From the NCBI GenBank assembly GCA_050013875.1, contig JBEKEK010000008.1, positions 26,782 to 90,781 on the forward strand: a stretch of 64,000 nucleotides of DNA. The letters run 5' to 3'. The notes under the pieces were generated by a model. That model ran no database searches, was not told the DNA's origin, and saw only the letters and a program-made list of their open reading frames with translations. The stretch is from Trebonia sp050013875. GTDB lineage: Bacteria; Actinomycetota; Actinomycetes; Streptosporangiales; Streptosporangiaceae. Positions 57,935 through 64,000 of this stretch are shown here, piece by piece. Each line of letters opens with the position of its first letter. Position 1 is the stretch's first letter. The position numbers and the translations under genes were made by a program.

Positions 57935-58921
57935 GTGGGCGTGACGACGAAGGTGGAGGGCTTCGATCGCCTGGTCGAACCGTTCCGGACGGAGCTGCTG
58001 GCGTACTGCTACCGGATGCTCGGCTCGGCTCACGACGCGGAGGACTTGGTCCAGGACACGTACCTGAGGGCGTGGCGGGCACGTGAGCAGTACGACGAGA
58101 CTCGCAGCTCGCTGCGCACCTGGCTCTACCGGATCGCGACGAACGCCTGCCTGACCGCCTTGGCGGTCCGCGGCCGCCGGCCGCTGCCGTCGGGGCTGGT
58201 GGCCGCGTCCGACCCGCTGGGGCCGCTCGTCGGGGGAGAGAACGTCGCCTGGCTCCAGCCCCTGCCGGACTCGTTGCTTGACGCGGGCGATCCGGCTGGG
58301 GCCGTGATCGACCGCAGCAGCCTGCGCTTGGCGTTCGCCGCCGCCTTGCAGCACCTGTCGGCGCGTCAGCGTGGTGCGCTGATCCTGCGCGATGTGCTCG
58401 GCTTCTCGGCGTCCGAGGCAGCGGAGATCCTCGGCACCACCGTCGTATCGGTGAACAGTTCCCTGCAGCGGGCGCGTACCCGGGTAAAGGAAGCCGGGGT
58501 CCGCCAGGAACGCCTCAGCGAGCCGTCCGCGGCCGAGCAGCGCGCCTGGGTCGAGCGCTACGTGAAGGCGTTCGAGCGCGCCGACGTCGAGGGTCTCAAG
58601 CGGCTGCTCACCGACGATGTGCTCATGGAGATGCCGCCGATGCTCAACTGGTTCACCGGCCCCGGCAACTACGGCCTGTTCATGGAGTGGGTCTTCGCCC
58701 ACGCCGGAACGGACTGGTGCCTGAAGCCGGTCGCCGCCAACGGCCAGCCCGGGTTCGCCGCCTATCGGCGCGTCGGTGGCGGATACGAGCTGCACACGCT
58801 GCAGATCTTCACCGTCACCGCCGAGGGCATCAGCCGGAATTCGGTGTTCCAGGATTCCGAGGTCTTCGCGTCTTTCGGTCTGGCGGCCGGACTCGATGGC
58901 CAGGGACTTGCCGCGAGGTGA
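57935..58921 (+). CDS. ECF sigma factor with C-terminal SnoaL-like domain (TIGR02960/SigG type)
   Basis: 328 aa. Sigma region 2 (FRTELLAYCYRMLGSAHDAEDLVQDTYLRAWRAREQYDETRSSLRTWLYRIATNACLTAL) and region 4 (LSARQRGALILRDVLGFSASEAAEILGTTVVSVNSSLQRARTRV) are followed by an NTF2/SnoaL domain (about 210-310: WVERYVKAFERADVEGLKRLLTDDVLMEMPP). The order is that of the Mycobacterium SigG group. The SnoaL domain is thought to act as an internal regulator. GTG start at 57935, or at 57941. No anti-sigma gene lies beside it. Confidence 0.93.
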   Translation: MGVTTKVEGFDRLVEPFRTELLAYCYRMLGSAHDAEDLVQDTYLRAWRAREQYDETRSSLRTWLYRIATNACLTALAVRGRRPLPSGLVAASDPLGPLVGGENVAWLQPLPDSLLDAGDPAGAVIDRSSLRLAFAAALQHLSARQRGALILRDVLGFSASEAAEILGTTVVSVNSSLQRARTRVKEAGVRQERLSEPSAAEQRAWVERYVKAFERADVEGLKRLLTDDVLMEMPPMLNWFTGPGNYGLFMEWVFAHAGTDWCLKPVAANGQPGFAAYRRVGGGYELHTLQIFTVTAEGISRNSVFQDSEVFASFGLAAGLDGQGLAAR

Positions 58922-59089
58922 GGGGAATGGCCGCCGCCCGGTGGCCATGGGCTGCGGCTGCGTCGTATGGTGGTGCCAGGCCGTGACTGGCGTTCGGGTG
59001 GAGCACCACCGGGGAGCGGCCTGCCGGGGTCATCCCGGTCTAGCCGTGCGCCTGGGCGAGCATCCGATGCCGCCCGAAGGAGCACGCGC

Positions 59090-59980
59090 ATGAGCAGTCC
59101 AATTCTCAGAGCCGGCCCGCCCGGCCCGCTGCTCCCGGCGGGAGAGCCCCGTGTGGTCGGGATCGTCAACATCACCGCCGACTCGTTCTCCGACGGCGGT
59201 CGCTACCTCGACCCCGCGGCTGCGCTCGAGCACGCCCGCCACCTCCGCGCCGAAGGCGCCGACGTCATCGAGCTTGGTCCCGCTGCCAGCCACCCAGGTT
59301 CCGCGCCGGTCTCCGCCGCTGAGGAAGTGCGCCGGATTACCCCGGTCCTCGAGCAGCTCGCCGCCGATGGGATCCCCGTCTCAGTCGACTCGTTCCTGGC
59401 CGAAACCCTGCGGTTCGCCATCGCCGCGGGCGCCGCCTACCTCAACGACATCCACGGGTTCGGCGACCCCGCCCTGTACCCAGTCCTGGCGGCATCGCAG
59501 TGCCGGCTGGTCGTCGTGCACGCCGTGCAGGCGGCGGGGACGGCCACCCAGGTGGCGACCGACCCGGCAGCCGTCTGGGACGGGATCTGCCGGTTCTTCA
59601 CCCGGCGGCTGGCCGCGCTGCAGGCGGCCGGCATCGGCAGGGACCGGCTCATCATCGACCCTGGACTCGGCTACTTCCTGGGCAGTACCCCTGGTCCTTC
59701 GCTCACGGCCCTGGCCGGGATCCGCGAGCTGAAGGACACGTTCGGCTTGCCCGTCCTGGCCTCGCCGTCCCGCAAGTCCTTCATCCGCGCGCTCACCGGC
59801 AGGGACATCGCACAGTCGGGGCCGGCGACGCTCGCCTGCGAGGTCTTCGCCGCTTGGCAGGGGGCCGACTACATCCGAACCCACGATGTCGCGGCGGTAC
59901 GAGACGCGCTCACCGTCTTGGCGGCGATCACTCGCCAAGCCCGCACTGCGCGGCCTTACCCAGAGGGGAGCCGCTGCTGA
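59090..59980 (+). CDS. folP: Dihydropteroate synthase
   Basis: 296 aa, ATG at 59090 with AAGGAG upstream. Key motifs: GIVNITADSFSDGGRYLDP, ELGPAASHPGSAPVS, the helix-capping PGLGYFLGST and SRKSFIRALTG. Joins p-aminobenzoate to the pterin pyrophosphate in folate synthesis, the sulfonamide target. No other folate genes are near, so it may be a second copy rather than the housekeeping enzyme; LGYFLG differs from the commoner GFGK form. It follows the sigma-factor gene on the same strand. Confidence 0.92.
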   Translation: MSSPILRAGPPGPLLPAGEPRVVGIVNITADSFSDGGRYLDPAAALEHARHLRAEGADVIELGPAASHPGSAPVSAAEEVRRITPVLEQLAADGIPVSVDSFLAETLRFAIAAGAAYLNDIHGFGDPALYPVLAASQCRLVVVHAVQAAGTATQVATDPAAVWDGICRFFTRRLAALQAAGIGRDRLIIDPGLGYFLGSTPGPSLTALAGIRELKDTFGLPVLASPSRKSFIRALTGRDIAQSGPATLACEVFAAWQGADYIRTHDVAAVRDALTVLAAITRQARTARPYPEGSRC

Positions 59981-60099
59981 CTCGCCGCCCGGTGGGACGC
60001 TGTCTCGTTCAGCCCGGAAGCCCGCGGCTCCGACCGGAGTTCCGGCAGGGGCGGCCGGCGGCTGACCGTCGTGCTAGGTCCTCCACCTAAGATGGTCGC

Positions 60100-60672
60100 G
60101 TGAGCAGCGGCCTGGCGAGAGCCACCTTTACCCGAATGCAGGATGGCACTGCCGAGGAGTACGCCCTTATCTATGCGCGTGAATCGGCCTACAACCACAC
60201 TCTGCACCTGCGGGTGCTTGACGCGGTGCGGGCGCTGGGAGCGGCAGAGCCGGACCCCGGGTACGCGGTCAGCCGGCTCGCGCATAGCCTGCAGTCCGCG
60301 ACGCGGGCGGAGCGGGACGGCCGCGCCGTCGACTACGTGGTGGCCGCATTGATCCACGACATTGGCGACGGCCTGGCCCCGTACTCACACGGCAGCTACG
60401 CGGCGGCGGTGCTGCGCCCGTTCGTCTCGGAAGAGCTGTGCTGGATCGTCTCCCACCACCCGGTGTTCCAGATGTACTACTACGGTGCCATGACCGGTGA
60501 CGACGCCAACGCCAGGGAGGCGTACCGAGGGCACCCGTGGTTCGGCGCCACGGTCGAGTTCTGCGAGCGCTACGACGAGAACTGCTTCGACCCCCACTAC
60601 GACTGGCTGCCCGTGGAGCACTTCGCCCCGGCGGTCGAGGAAGTCTTCTCCCGCGAGCCGGCCTTTCGCTAG
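60100..60672 (+). CDS. HD-domain protein (PhnZ-like)
   Basis: 190 aa, GTG start at 60100. H62 (LAHSLQSATRA), the HD pair H86-D87 in AALIHDIGDGLAPYSH, H97 and H119/H120 (VSHHPVFQMYYYG) form the metal site. RMQDGTAEEYALI at the start and ALIHDIGDGLAPYSHGSYAA are typical of the PhnZ/mixed-valent diiron oxygenase branch rather than nucleotide phosphohydrolases. The likely reaction is oxidative cleavage of a C-P or similar bond, but the substrate is not shown. Confidence 0.88.
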   Translation: MSSGLARATFTRMQDGTAEEYALIYARESAYNHTLHLRVLDAVRALGAAEPDPGYAVSRLAHSLQSATRAERDGRAVDYVVAALIHDIGDGLAPYSHGSYAAAVLRPFVSEELCWIVSHHPVFQMYYYGAMTGDDANAREAYRGHPWFGATVEFCERYDENCFDPHYDWLPVEHFAPAVEEVFSREPAFR

Positions 60673-60687
60673 CGGTCCAGCGCTGGC

Positions 60688-60960
60688 ATGTGCAGCGGGC
60701 GGACTCCCTTCGTCGCCTACCGGACCGTCCCGGCCGCCCGGGGAAGGGGCGTGTGTCCCCGGGCGGTTAATGCGATGGCATCCTGGGCTTTTGAGGTGGC
60801 CGGCTTGTACCGGCTCGATCTCGAGCATGCCATGGGCAATACAGCGTCTTGCCGCGTGGCCGAGAAGACCGGCTTTGCCGTAGAGGGCGTGCGCCGTAGT
60901 GCATGGCTCCAAGCCGACGGACGGCACGACGTGCATGCGCATGCGCGCCTGCGGTCTTGA
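60688..60960 (+). pseudogene. GNAT acetyltransferase remnant
   Basis: The frame retains only the C-terminal half of a GNAT domain: RTVPAARGRGV (degenerate acetyl-CoA P-loop), LYRLDLEHAMGNTASCRVAEKTGFAVEGVRRSAWLQADG and RHDVHAHARL. The N-terminal strands are missing and no good start is present. Decayed copy. Confidence 0.7.
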
Positions 60961-61020
60961 AGGATGGGCGCCTACAGCATGCCCGCCGTGCCGATGGATT
61001 AGCGCTGATACGCGAATTGG

Positions 61021-61536
61021 CTACCAGGTGCCGTGGCGGACGACGTCGTCGAACGGGCGGCGGTTGAGCTTGTCGATGGGATGCAGCGGGCGATCGGCGG
61101 GGTAGCCAACGCCGATGAGGTAAGCCACGTCCTGATCGTCGGGCACGCCGAGAATCTTGCGGGCCGCCTGCTGGTCGCCGACCGAGGAGTGGCCGGTGCC
61201 GATGCCGAGGTCGGCGGCGGTGATCATGATCGCGTAGGTGGCTTGCCCGAGGTCGTAGTAGTCGACCAGGCGGGTGTGGTCGTCGTCGGTCACCGGGACG
61301 ACCAGCGCGATGGCGGCGGCTGCCCCGGCGATGTGGCCGGCGCCGCGCCAGACGGTGGACAGCGCCTGGAGTTGATCCCGGTCGGTGACGATGATGAATT
61401 CCCAGTGCTGCCGGTTGGACGCCGACGGCGCCCGCCAGCCTGCCTCCGCGATCCGGTCCAGGGTCGCGGTCGGCACCGGGTGTTCCTGGTAGGTGCGGAC
61501 GTTGCGCCGGGCTCGAAGTGCGTCCCAGGTCTCCAT
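61021..61536 (-). CDS. Nitroreductase-family protein
   Basis: 171 aa. FMN-binding nitroreductase fold: WDALRARRNVRTYQEHPVPTATLDRIAEAGWRAPSASNRQHWEFIIV, YDLGQATYAIMITAADLGIGTGHSSVGDQQAARKILGVPDDQDVAYLIGVGYPADRP, the usual catalytic-FMN contacts. NAD(P)H-dependent reduction of nitro or quinone compounds. The 5' side is next to an 18-bp minisatellite. Monocistronic on the minus strand. Confidence 0.93.
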   Translation of the reverse strand: METWDALRARRNVRTYQEHPVPTATLDRIAEAGWRAPSASNRQHWEFIIVTDRDQLQALSTVWRGAGHIAGAAAAIALVVPVTDDDHTRLVDYYDLGQATYAIMITAADLGIGTGHSSVGDQQAARKILGVPDDQDVAYLIGVGYPADRPLHPIDKLNRRPFDDVVRHGTW

Positions 61537-61558
61537 AAACGGGCCTCTCCTTCGTGTT

Positions 61559-61760
61559 GCCTCAAGGTGCGGTATTGCTTGCCAAGCGCGGTTCTACCCG
61601 GCGGTGCAGTCCGCCTCACGCGGCAGTGCTACCCCACGGTGCAGTGCTGCCTCAAAGTACGCTGCTGCCTCAAAGTACGCTGCTGCCTCAAAGTACGCTG
61701 CTGCCTCAAAGTGCAGTATCGCCCCAAGGGGCAGTGCCGCCCCGAAGCGGTCCCGCCTAC
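61559..61760 (+). repeat. 18-bp minisatellite, degenerate at the edges
   Basis: Four clean units of GCTGCCTCAAAGTACGCT at 61646, 61664, 61682 and 61700 (the last ends GTGCAGT), flanked by at least five decayed units of the same 18-bp period on both sides. It lies between divergent nitroreductase and DUF1684 genes. Six-residue periods in all frames (e.g. LPQSTL) arise from the period, not from a coding gene. Confidence 0.88.
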
Positions 61761-61787
61761 CTATGTCTACTTTAACGATAGACATAG
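61761..61787. promoter_or_regulatory. Inverted repeat CTATGTCTA-N9-TAGACATAG
   Basis: Perfect 9-bp arms in an AT-rich patch, 75 nt upstream of the DUF1684 start. The size and layout resemble operators of dimeric TetR or MarR repressors. No regulator is proven; a TetR gene lies at the window end. Confidence 0.62.
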
Positions 61788-61861
61788 TCGAATCTGGGGC
61801 ATAGGCGGGCGTCCCGTTTGGTTCGGCATAGGTGAGTGCCGAGTCCCGAAGGAGCACGTTC

Positions 61862-62686
61862 ATGACCGCATCAGTCAGCGAGACCGTCCCTGCCGTTGAT
61901 GACTTCGCCGCGGAGTGGAATGCCTGGCATCGCCGGCAGGAAGCGCGGCTTGCCGACCCGCATGGCTTCCTGGCCATCACCAGCCTGAACTGGCTGAGCG
62001 ACGAGCCGCGGCGGTTCCCGGACGCGCCGGGGGAGTGGTCCACCGGCCCGGACGGCGTGATCGTTGACCTCGCCGCGGAGGAGGAACTGGTGATCGACGG
62101 TTCGCCGGTGCGCGGGCGTTACTCCTTCGGGGTCATTCCCGAGCGCGCCAGTGTGAACGCGGTGTGGGGCGACGCGGTGATCGAGGTCGCCAAGCGCGGC
62201 GGGAACGACATCATCCGGCCGCGGCACCCCGATAACCCGCTGCGCACGGCGTTCCACGGCACCCCGGCCTACCAGCCGGACCCCCGATTCGCGGTCACCG
62301 GTCGCTACGCCCCGTTCGCCGAGCCGCGGCCGACCGCGGTCGGTTCCGTGGTCGACGGGCTCGAGCACGTCTACGACGCGCCCGGGCAGGTGGAGTTCAC
62401 CCTGGACGGGCAGGCACTGGCCCTCACCGCCTTCCCCGGGCACGCGGCGGGCACCCTGAGCATCCTGTTCACCGACGCCACCTCCGGCGTGACCACCTAC
62501 GCGGCCAACCGCACCCTGCAACTGGCAGCGCCCGCCGACGATGGCACCGTGGTGCTGGACTTCAACCGCGCGGCCAACCTGCCGTGCGCCTACACCGACC
62601 TCGCCACGTGCCCGCTGCCGCCGGCCGGGAACCGCCTGCCGGTCGCGGTCGAAGCGGGGGAGAAGATCCCGTACGGGCACGCCTGA
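61862..62686 (+). CDS. DUF1684-domain protein
   Basis: 274 aa, ATG at 61862 with AAGGAGCACGTTC upstream. Family features: FAAEWNAWHRRQEARLADPHGFLAITSLNWL, RTAFHGTPAYQPDPRFAVTGRYAPFAEPRP, and a C-terminal hallmark NRAANLPCAYTDLATCPLPPAGNRLPVAVEAGEKIPYGHA with paired cysteines. The family is of unknown function. It is preceded by the inverted repeat at 61761. Confidence 0.9.
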   Translation: MTASVSETVPAVDDFAAEWNAWHRRQEARLADPHGFLAITSLNWLSDEPRRFPDAPGEWSTGPDGVIVDLAAEEELVIDGSPVRGRYSFGVIPERASVNAVWGDAVIEVAKRGGNDIIRPRHPDNPLRTAFHGTPAYQPDPRFAVTGRYAPFAEPRPTAVGSVVDGLEHVYDAPGQVEFTLDGQALALTAFPGHAAGTLSILFTDATSGVTTYAANRTLQLAAPADDGTVVLDFNRAANLPCAYTDLATCPLPPAGNRLPVAVEAGEKIPYGHA

Positions 62687-62772
62687 TCCCGCTTCCGGCG
62701 ACCCTGACCTTTTATGGGTCGCACCGAGAGTCCGCCGCTGCCAAACCTGAATGTGAGCAGGCTGCCGCACGT

Positions 62773-63183
62773 CTAAGCCTGACAGAGGCGCGCGTCTCGG
62801 CGTGCCCTGCCTCCGCTGGCCATAGTCTCCGCTCTCCCGGACATTGCCGTGGCCAGGTCCGGGTAGACGCTGATGACGGTGTCCAGGCCGAGGAGCTCGA
62901 ACACCCGCCGCGCGGTGGGGTGCCTGATCACTAGCCGCATGTCCGCGCCTGCTGCGACCGCCTGCCGGTAGGCAGCGAAGATAGCGGTCATGCCGCTGCA
63001 ATCGCAGAAGGTAGTTGCGGTCATGTCAGCGACGACCACGGCTGGCTGCCGGCTGATGACCGCAAGCAGCGTCTCCCGGAGACGGGAGCTGTTCGTCATG
63101 TCAATTTCTTCGGGCAGCGTTACCACGACCTGCTCGTCGTGCTGCTGAGCGAGCAGATTCTCTTGAGATGGCACTGCCATCAC
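62773..63183 (-). CDS. STAS-domain anti-sigma factor antagonist
   Basis: 136 aa (or 135 aa from the Met at 63180). STAS core: VVVTLPEEIDMTNSSRLRETLLAVISRQPAVVVADMTATTFCDCSGMTAIFAAYRQA. S63 within CDCSGMT is the usual phosphorylation site, and VFELLGLDTVISVYPDL is the usual end. It controls a serine-kinase anti-sigma factor; no partner gene is adjacent. Confidence 0.92.
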   Translation of the reverse strand: MMAVPSQENLLAQQHDEQVVVTLPEEIDMTNSSRLRETLLAVISRQPAVVVADMTATTFCDCSGMTAIFAAYRQAVAAGADMRLVIRHPTARRVFELLGLDTVISVYPDLATAMSGRAETMASGGRARRDARLCQA

Positions 63184-63553
63184 CTGCCTCAGGCGAGGTC
63201 CGAGAGGCGGGGGCTGGGCCGGGGGTCATGAACATTTATTGCTGCCGACGATTGTCGTTGGTTGTGGTCACAGTTTACGCCGTTCCGCCGCACGTTGGGG
63301 GGCAGCCGAGCCGGGACTTAATCATCGGCAATGCCGTAATCGCCGGGACACCTACGGGCGCGACGGCACCGCCGTCGCCAAGGAGATCGTCCACGGCATC
63401 ACGAGCCTGAAGGCCGGCCGGGCAGCCCCCCAGGCCCTGGCCGCGAATTTGCCGATCCCGTGGGTGGATGGATGGCGGGAAGCGCGGTGCCTGTTACGAG
63501 CAGATCCATGCCTGGTCGGCTGGTGATCGTTCGCGGAAGTCCGCGCATGGGAT
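63184..63553. other. 370-bp non-coding stretch with a transposase scrap
   Basis: No gene seen apart from the transposase remnant at about 63341-63448. The 63184-63340 part is the leader of the STAS gene (minus). The rest shows nothing notable. Confidence 0.5.
63341..63448 (+). mobile_element. Transposase remnant, possibly ISAs1 family
   Basis: About 36 codons read RRDTYGRDGTAVAKEIVHGI followed by TSLKAGRAAPQALAA. This resembles the end of an ISAs1-type (H-repeat) transposase where the motif GITSL precedes Ala-rich helices. No terminal repeats or full transposase are present, so it is a decayed fragment. The family assignment is from memory. Confidence 0.45.
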
Positions 63554-64000
63554 TCAGTCGGCAGGAGTGGATGTTCGGGAATGCTGCCCGGTGGTGGGAT
63601 CGACTCCGGTGGTGACCCATGGGCGGGCGACGCGGGCGATTTCGGCGTCGGAGGCGCGCGCGAACGCGTCGAGTTGCAGGAAGTGCCTGGCGATGATGAG
63701 CCCGAGGATGCTGCTGACGGTCAGCGCGGCCCGCAGATCTGCGTCGTCGCCGCTCATGGCGCGGCTCAGGTTGGCGGCTCGCTCGTTGAGGAAGGCGGTC
63801 ATCTGCGCTGCTGCCTCCGGTGCGGTGAGCATGGACCGGACGAGGGCCTTGGTCTCCGGGGGCAGGGCCGCGAGCCGGACGTCGAGCACGTCGTGCAGGT
63901 GGGCCTCGATCTCGCCGGGGCCTGCTTCCCCCAGCTGGATGGCGCTGTTGAAGAGGGCGGCCTTCGACCCGTAGTGCTGCATCACCAGGGACGGGTCGAC
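63554..64000 (-). CDS. TetR-family regulator, truncated by window edge
   Basis: The C-terminal about 148 residues. The frame begins inside the window edge (VDPSLVMQHYGSKAALF continues the TetR recognition region) and the ligand domain reads KALVRSMLTAPEAAAQMTAFL and SSILGLIIARHFLQL. The start lies beyond base 64000. It resembles the TetR group with a PTAAPAM-like tail of actinomycetes. The target is unknown. Confidence 0.85.
   Translation of the reverse strand, partial: VDPSLVMQHYGSKAALFNSAIQLGEAGPGEIEAHLHDVLDVRLAALPPETKALVRSMLTAPEAAAQMTAFLNERAANLSRAMSGDDADLRAALTVSSILGLIIARHFLQLDAFARASDAEIARVARPWVTTGVDPTTGQHSRTSTPAD

Noticed and set aside
61646..61717. CRISPR array
   Set aside because: An 18-bp period with no unique spacers; it is a minisatellite.
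61554..61775. Repeat-peptide gene LPQSTL
   Set aside because: The hexapeptide period follows from the 18-bp period in any frame; no ribosome site.
1..64000. tRNA or rRNA genes
   Set aside because: No cloverleaf or conserved rRNA segments were recognised by eye; a covariance-model scan would be decisive.

Overview
The window is high-GC DNA with the gene stock of a filamentous actinomycete (Actinomycetota). The signs are frequent GTG starts and ATGA or GTGA overlaps, a 20S-proteasome beta subunit, a deazaflavin (F420)-type nitroreductase, a SARP/AfsR-like regulator with NB-ARC and TPR parts, a TIGR02960-type ECF sigma factor and many small TetR, PadR, MarR, ArsR and PaaX regulators. Genus cannot be fixed from the sequence. 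No rRNA, tRNA, CRISPR array or intact insertion sequence was seen.

Layout. 0-9.3 kb: one tightly packed eight-gene operon of mostly unrecognised function. It holds two paralogous proteins with acidic His/Glu/Trp repeats and basic tails, an HExxH zincin, three proteins with no recognised family, an M20 zinc hydrolase and a TIM-barrel amidohydrolase. This is the best candidate for an undescribed system. 9.4-12.3 kb: F420-type oxidoreductase, MetE-like methyltransferase (with a duplicated N-terminal remnant upstream) and a VOC protein. 12.5-16.8 kb: aryl-CoA degradation operon (salicylyl-CoA-hydroxylase-like FAD monooxygenase, aryl-AMP/CoA ligase, PaaX-type regulator). 17-19.3 kb: SDR, small membrane protein, ArsR with AHSA1/SRPBCC partner and an SRPBCC remnant. 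19.2-23 kb: visibly AT-richer island with an EACC1-caspase conflict module and a VapBC toxin-antitoxin pair. 23.3-28.4 kb: sigma factor fused to a bifunctional-nuclease-like domain beside its stand-alone paralogue, an orphan prcB and an orphan EF-Tu gene.

28.5-42 kb: small unknowns, TetR/DUF1348, polysaccharide deacetylase, a PadR/membrane-protein divergon with a 25-bp palindrome, an ABC-2 exporter divergent from a two-component system, a stand-alone LigD phosphoesterase domain, succinate-semialdehyde-type dehydrogenase, an AbiEi/DUF559-type protein, an inverted-repeat cluster, NUDIX and a methyltransferase. 42-51.2 kb: a 38-bp palindrome, DUF302, MFS exporter, a 10-residue-repeat peptide, AKR, MDR reductase, two small coiled proteins divergent from a SARP regulator. 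51.3-57.3 kb: MarR, fused isobutyryl-CoA mutase (icmF), a cytosolic BtuF-like protein and an acyl-CoA-dehydrogenase-fold monooxygenase behind a second copy of the palindrome. 57.4-64 kb: SnoaL-like protein, ECF sigma with SnoaL tail, dihydropteroate synthase, PhnZ-like HD protein, GNAT remnant, nitroreductase, an 18-bp minisatellite, DUF1684, STAS anti-anti-sigma, a transposase scrap and a TetR gene cut by the window edge.

The main functional links read from the map are: the eight-gene operon as one unit; ligase plus hydroxylase plus PaaX for an aryl-CoA route; EACC1 plus caspase as an immune or suicide module; MarR plus icmF plus BtuF-like protein around cobalamin-dependent acyl-CoA isomerisation; and a probable shared regulator acting at 42.2 and 56.0 kb.
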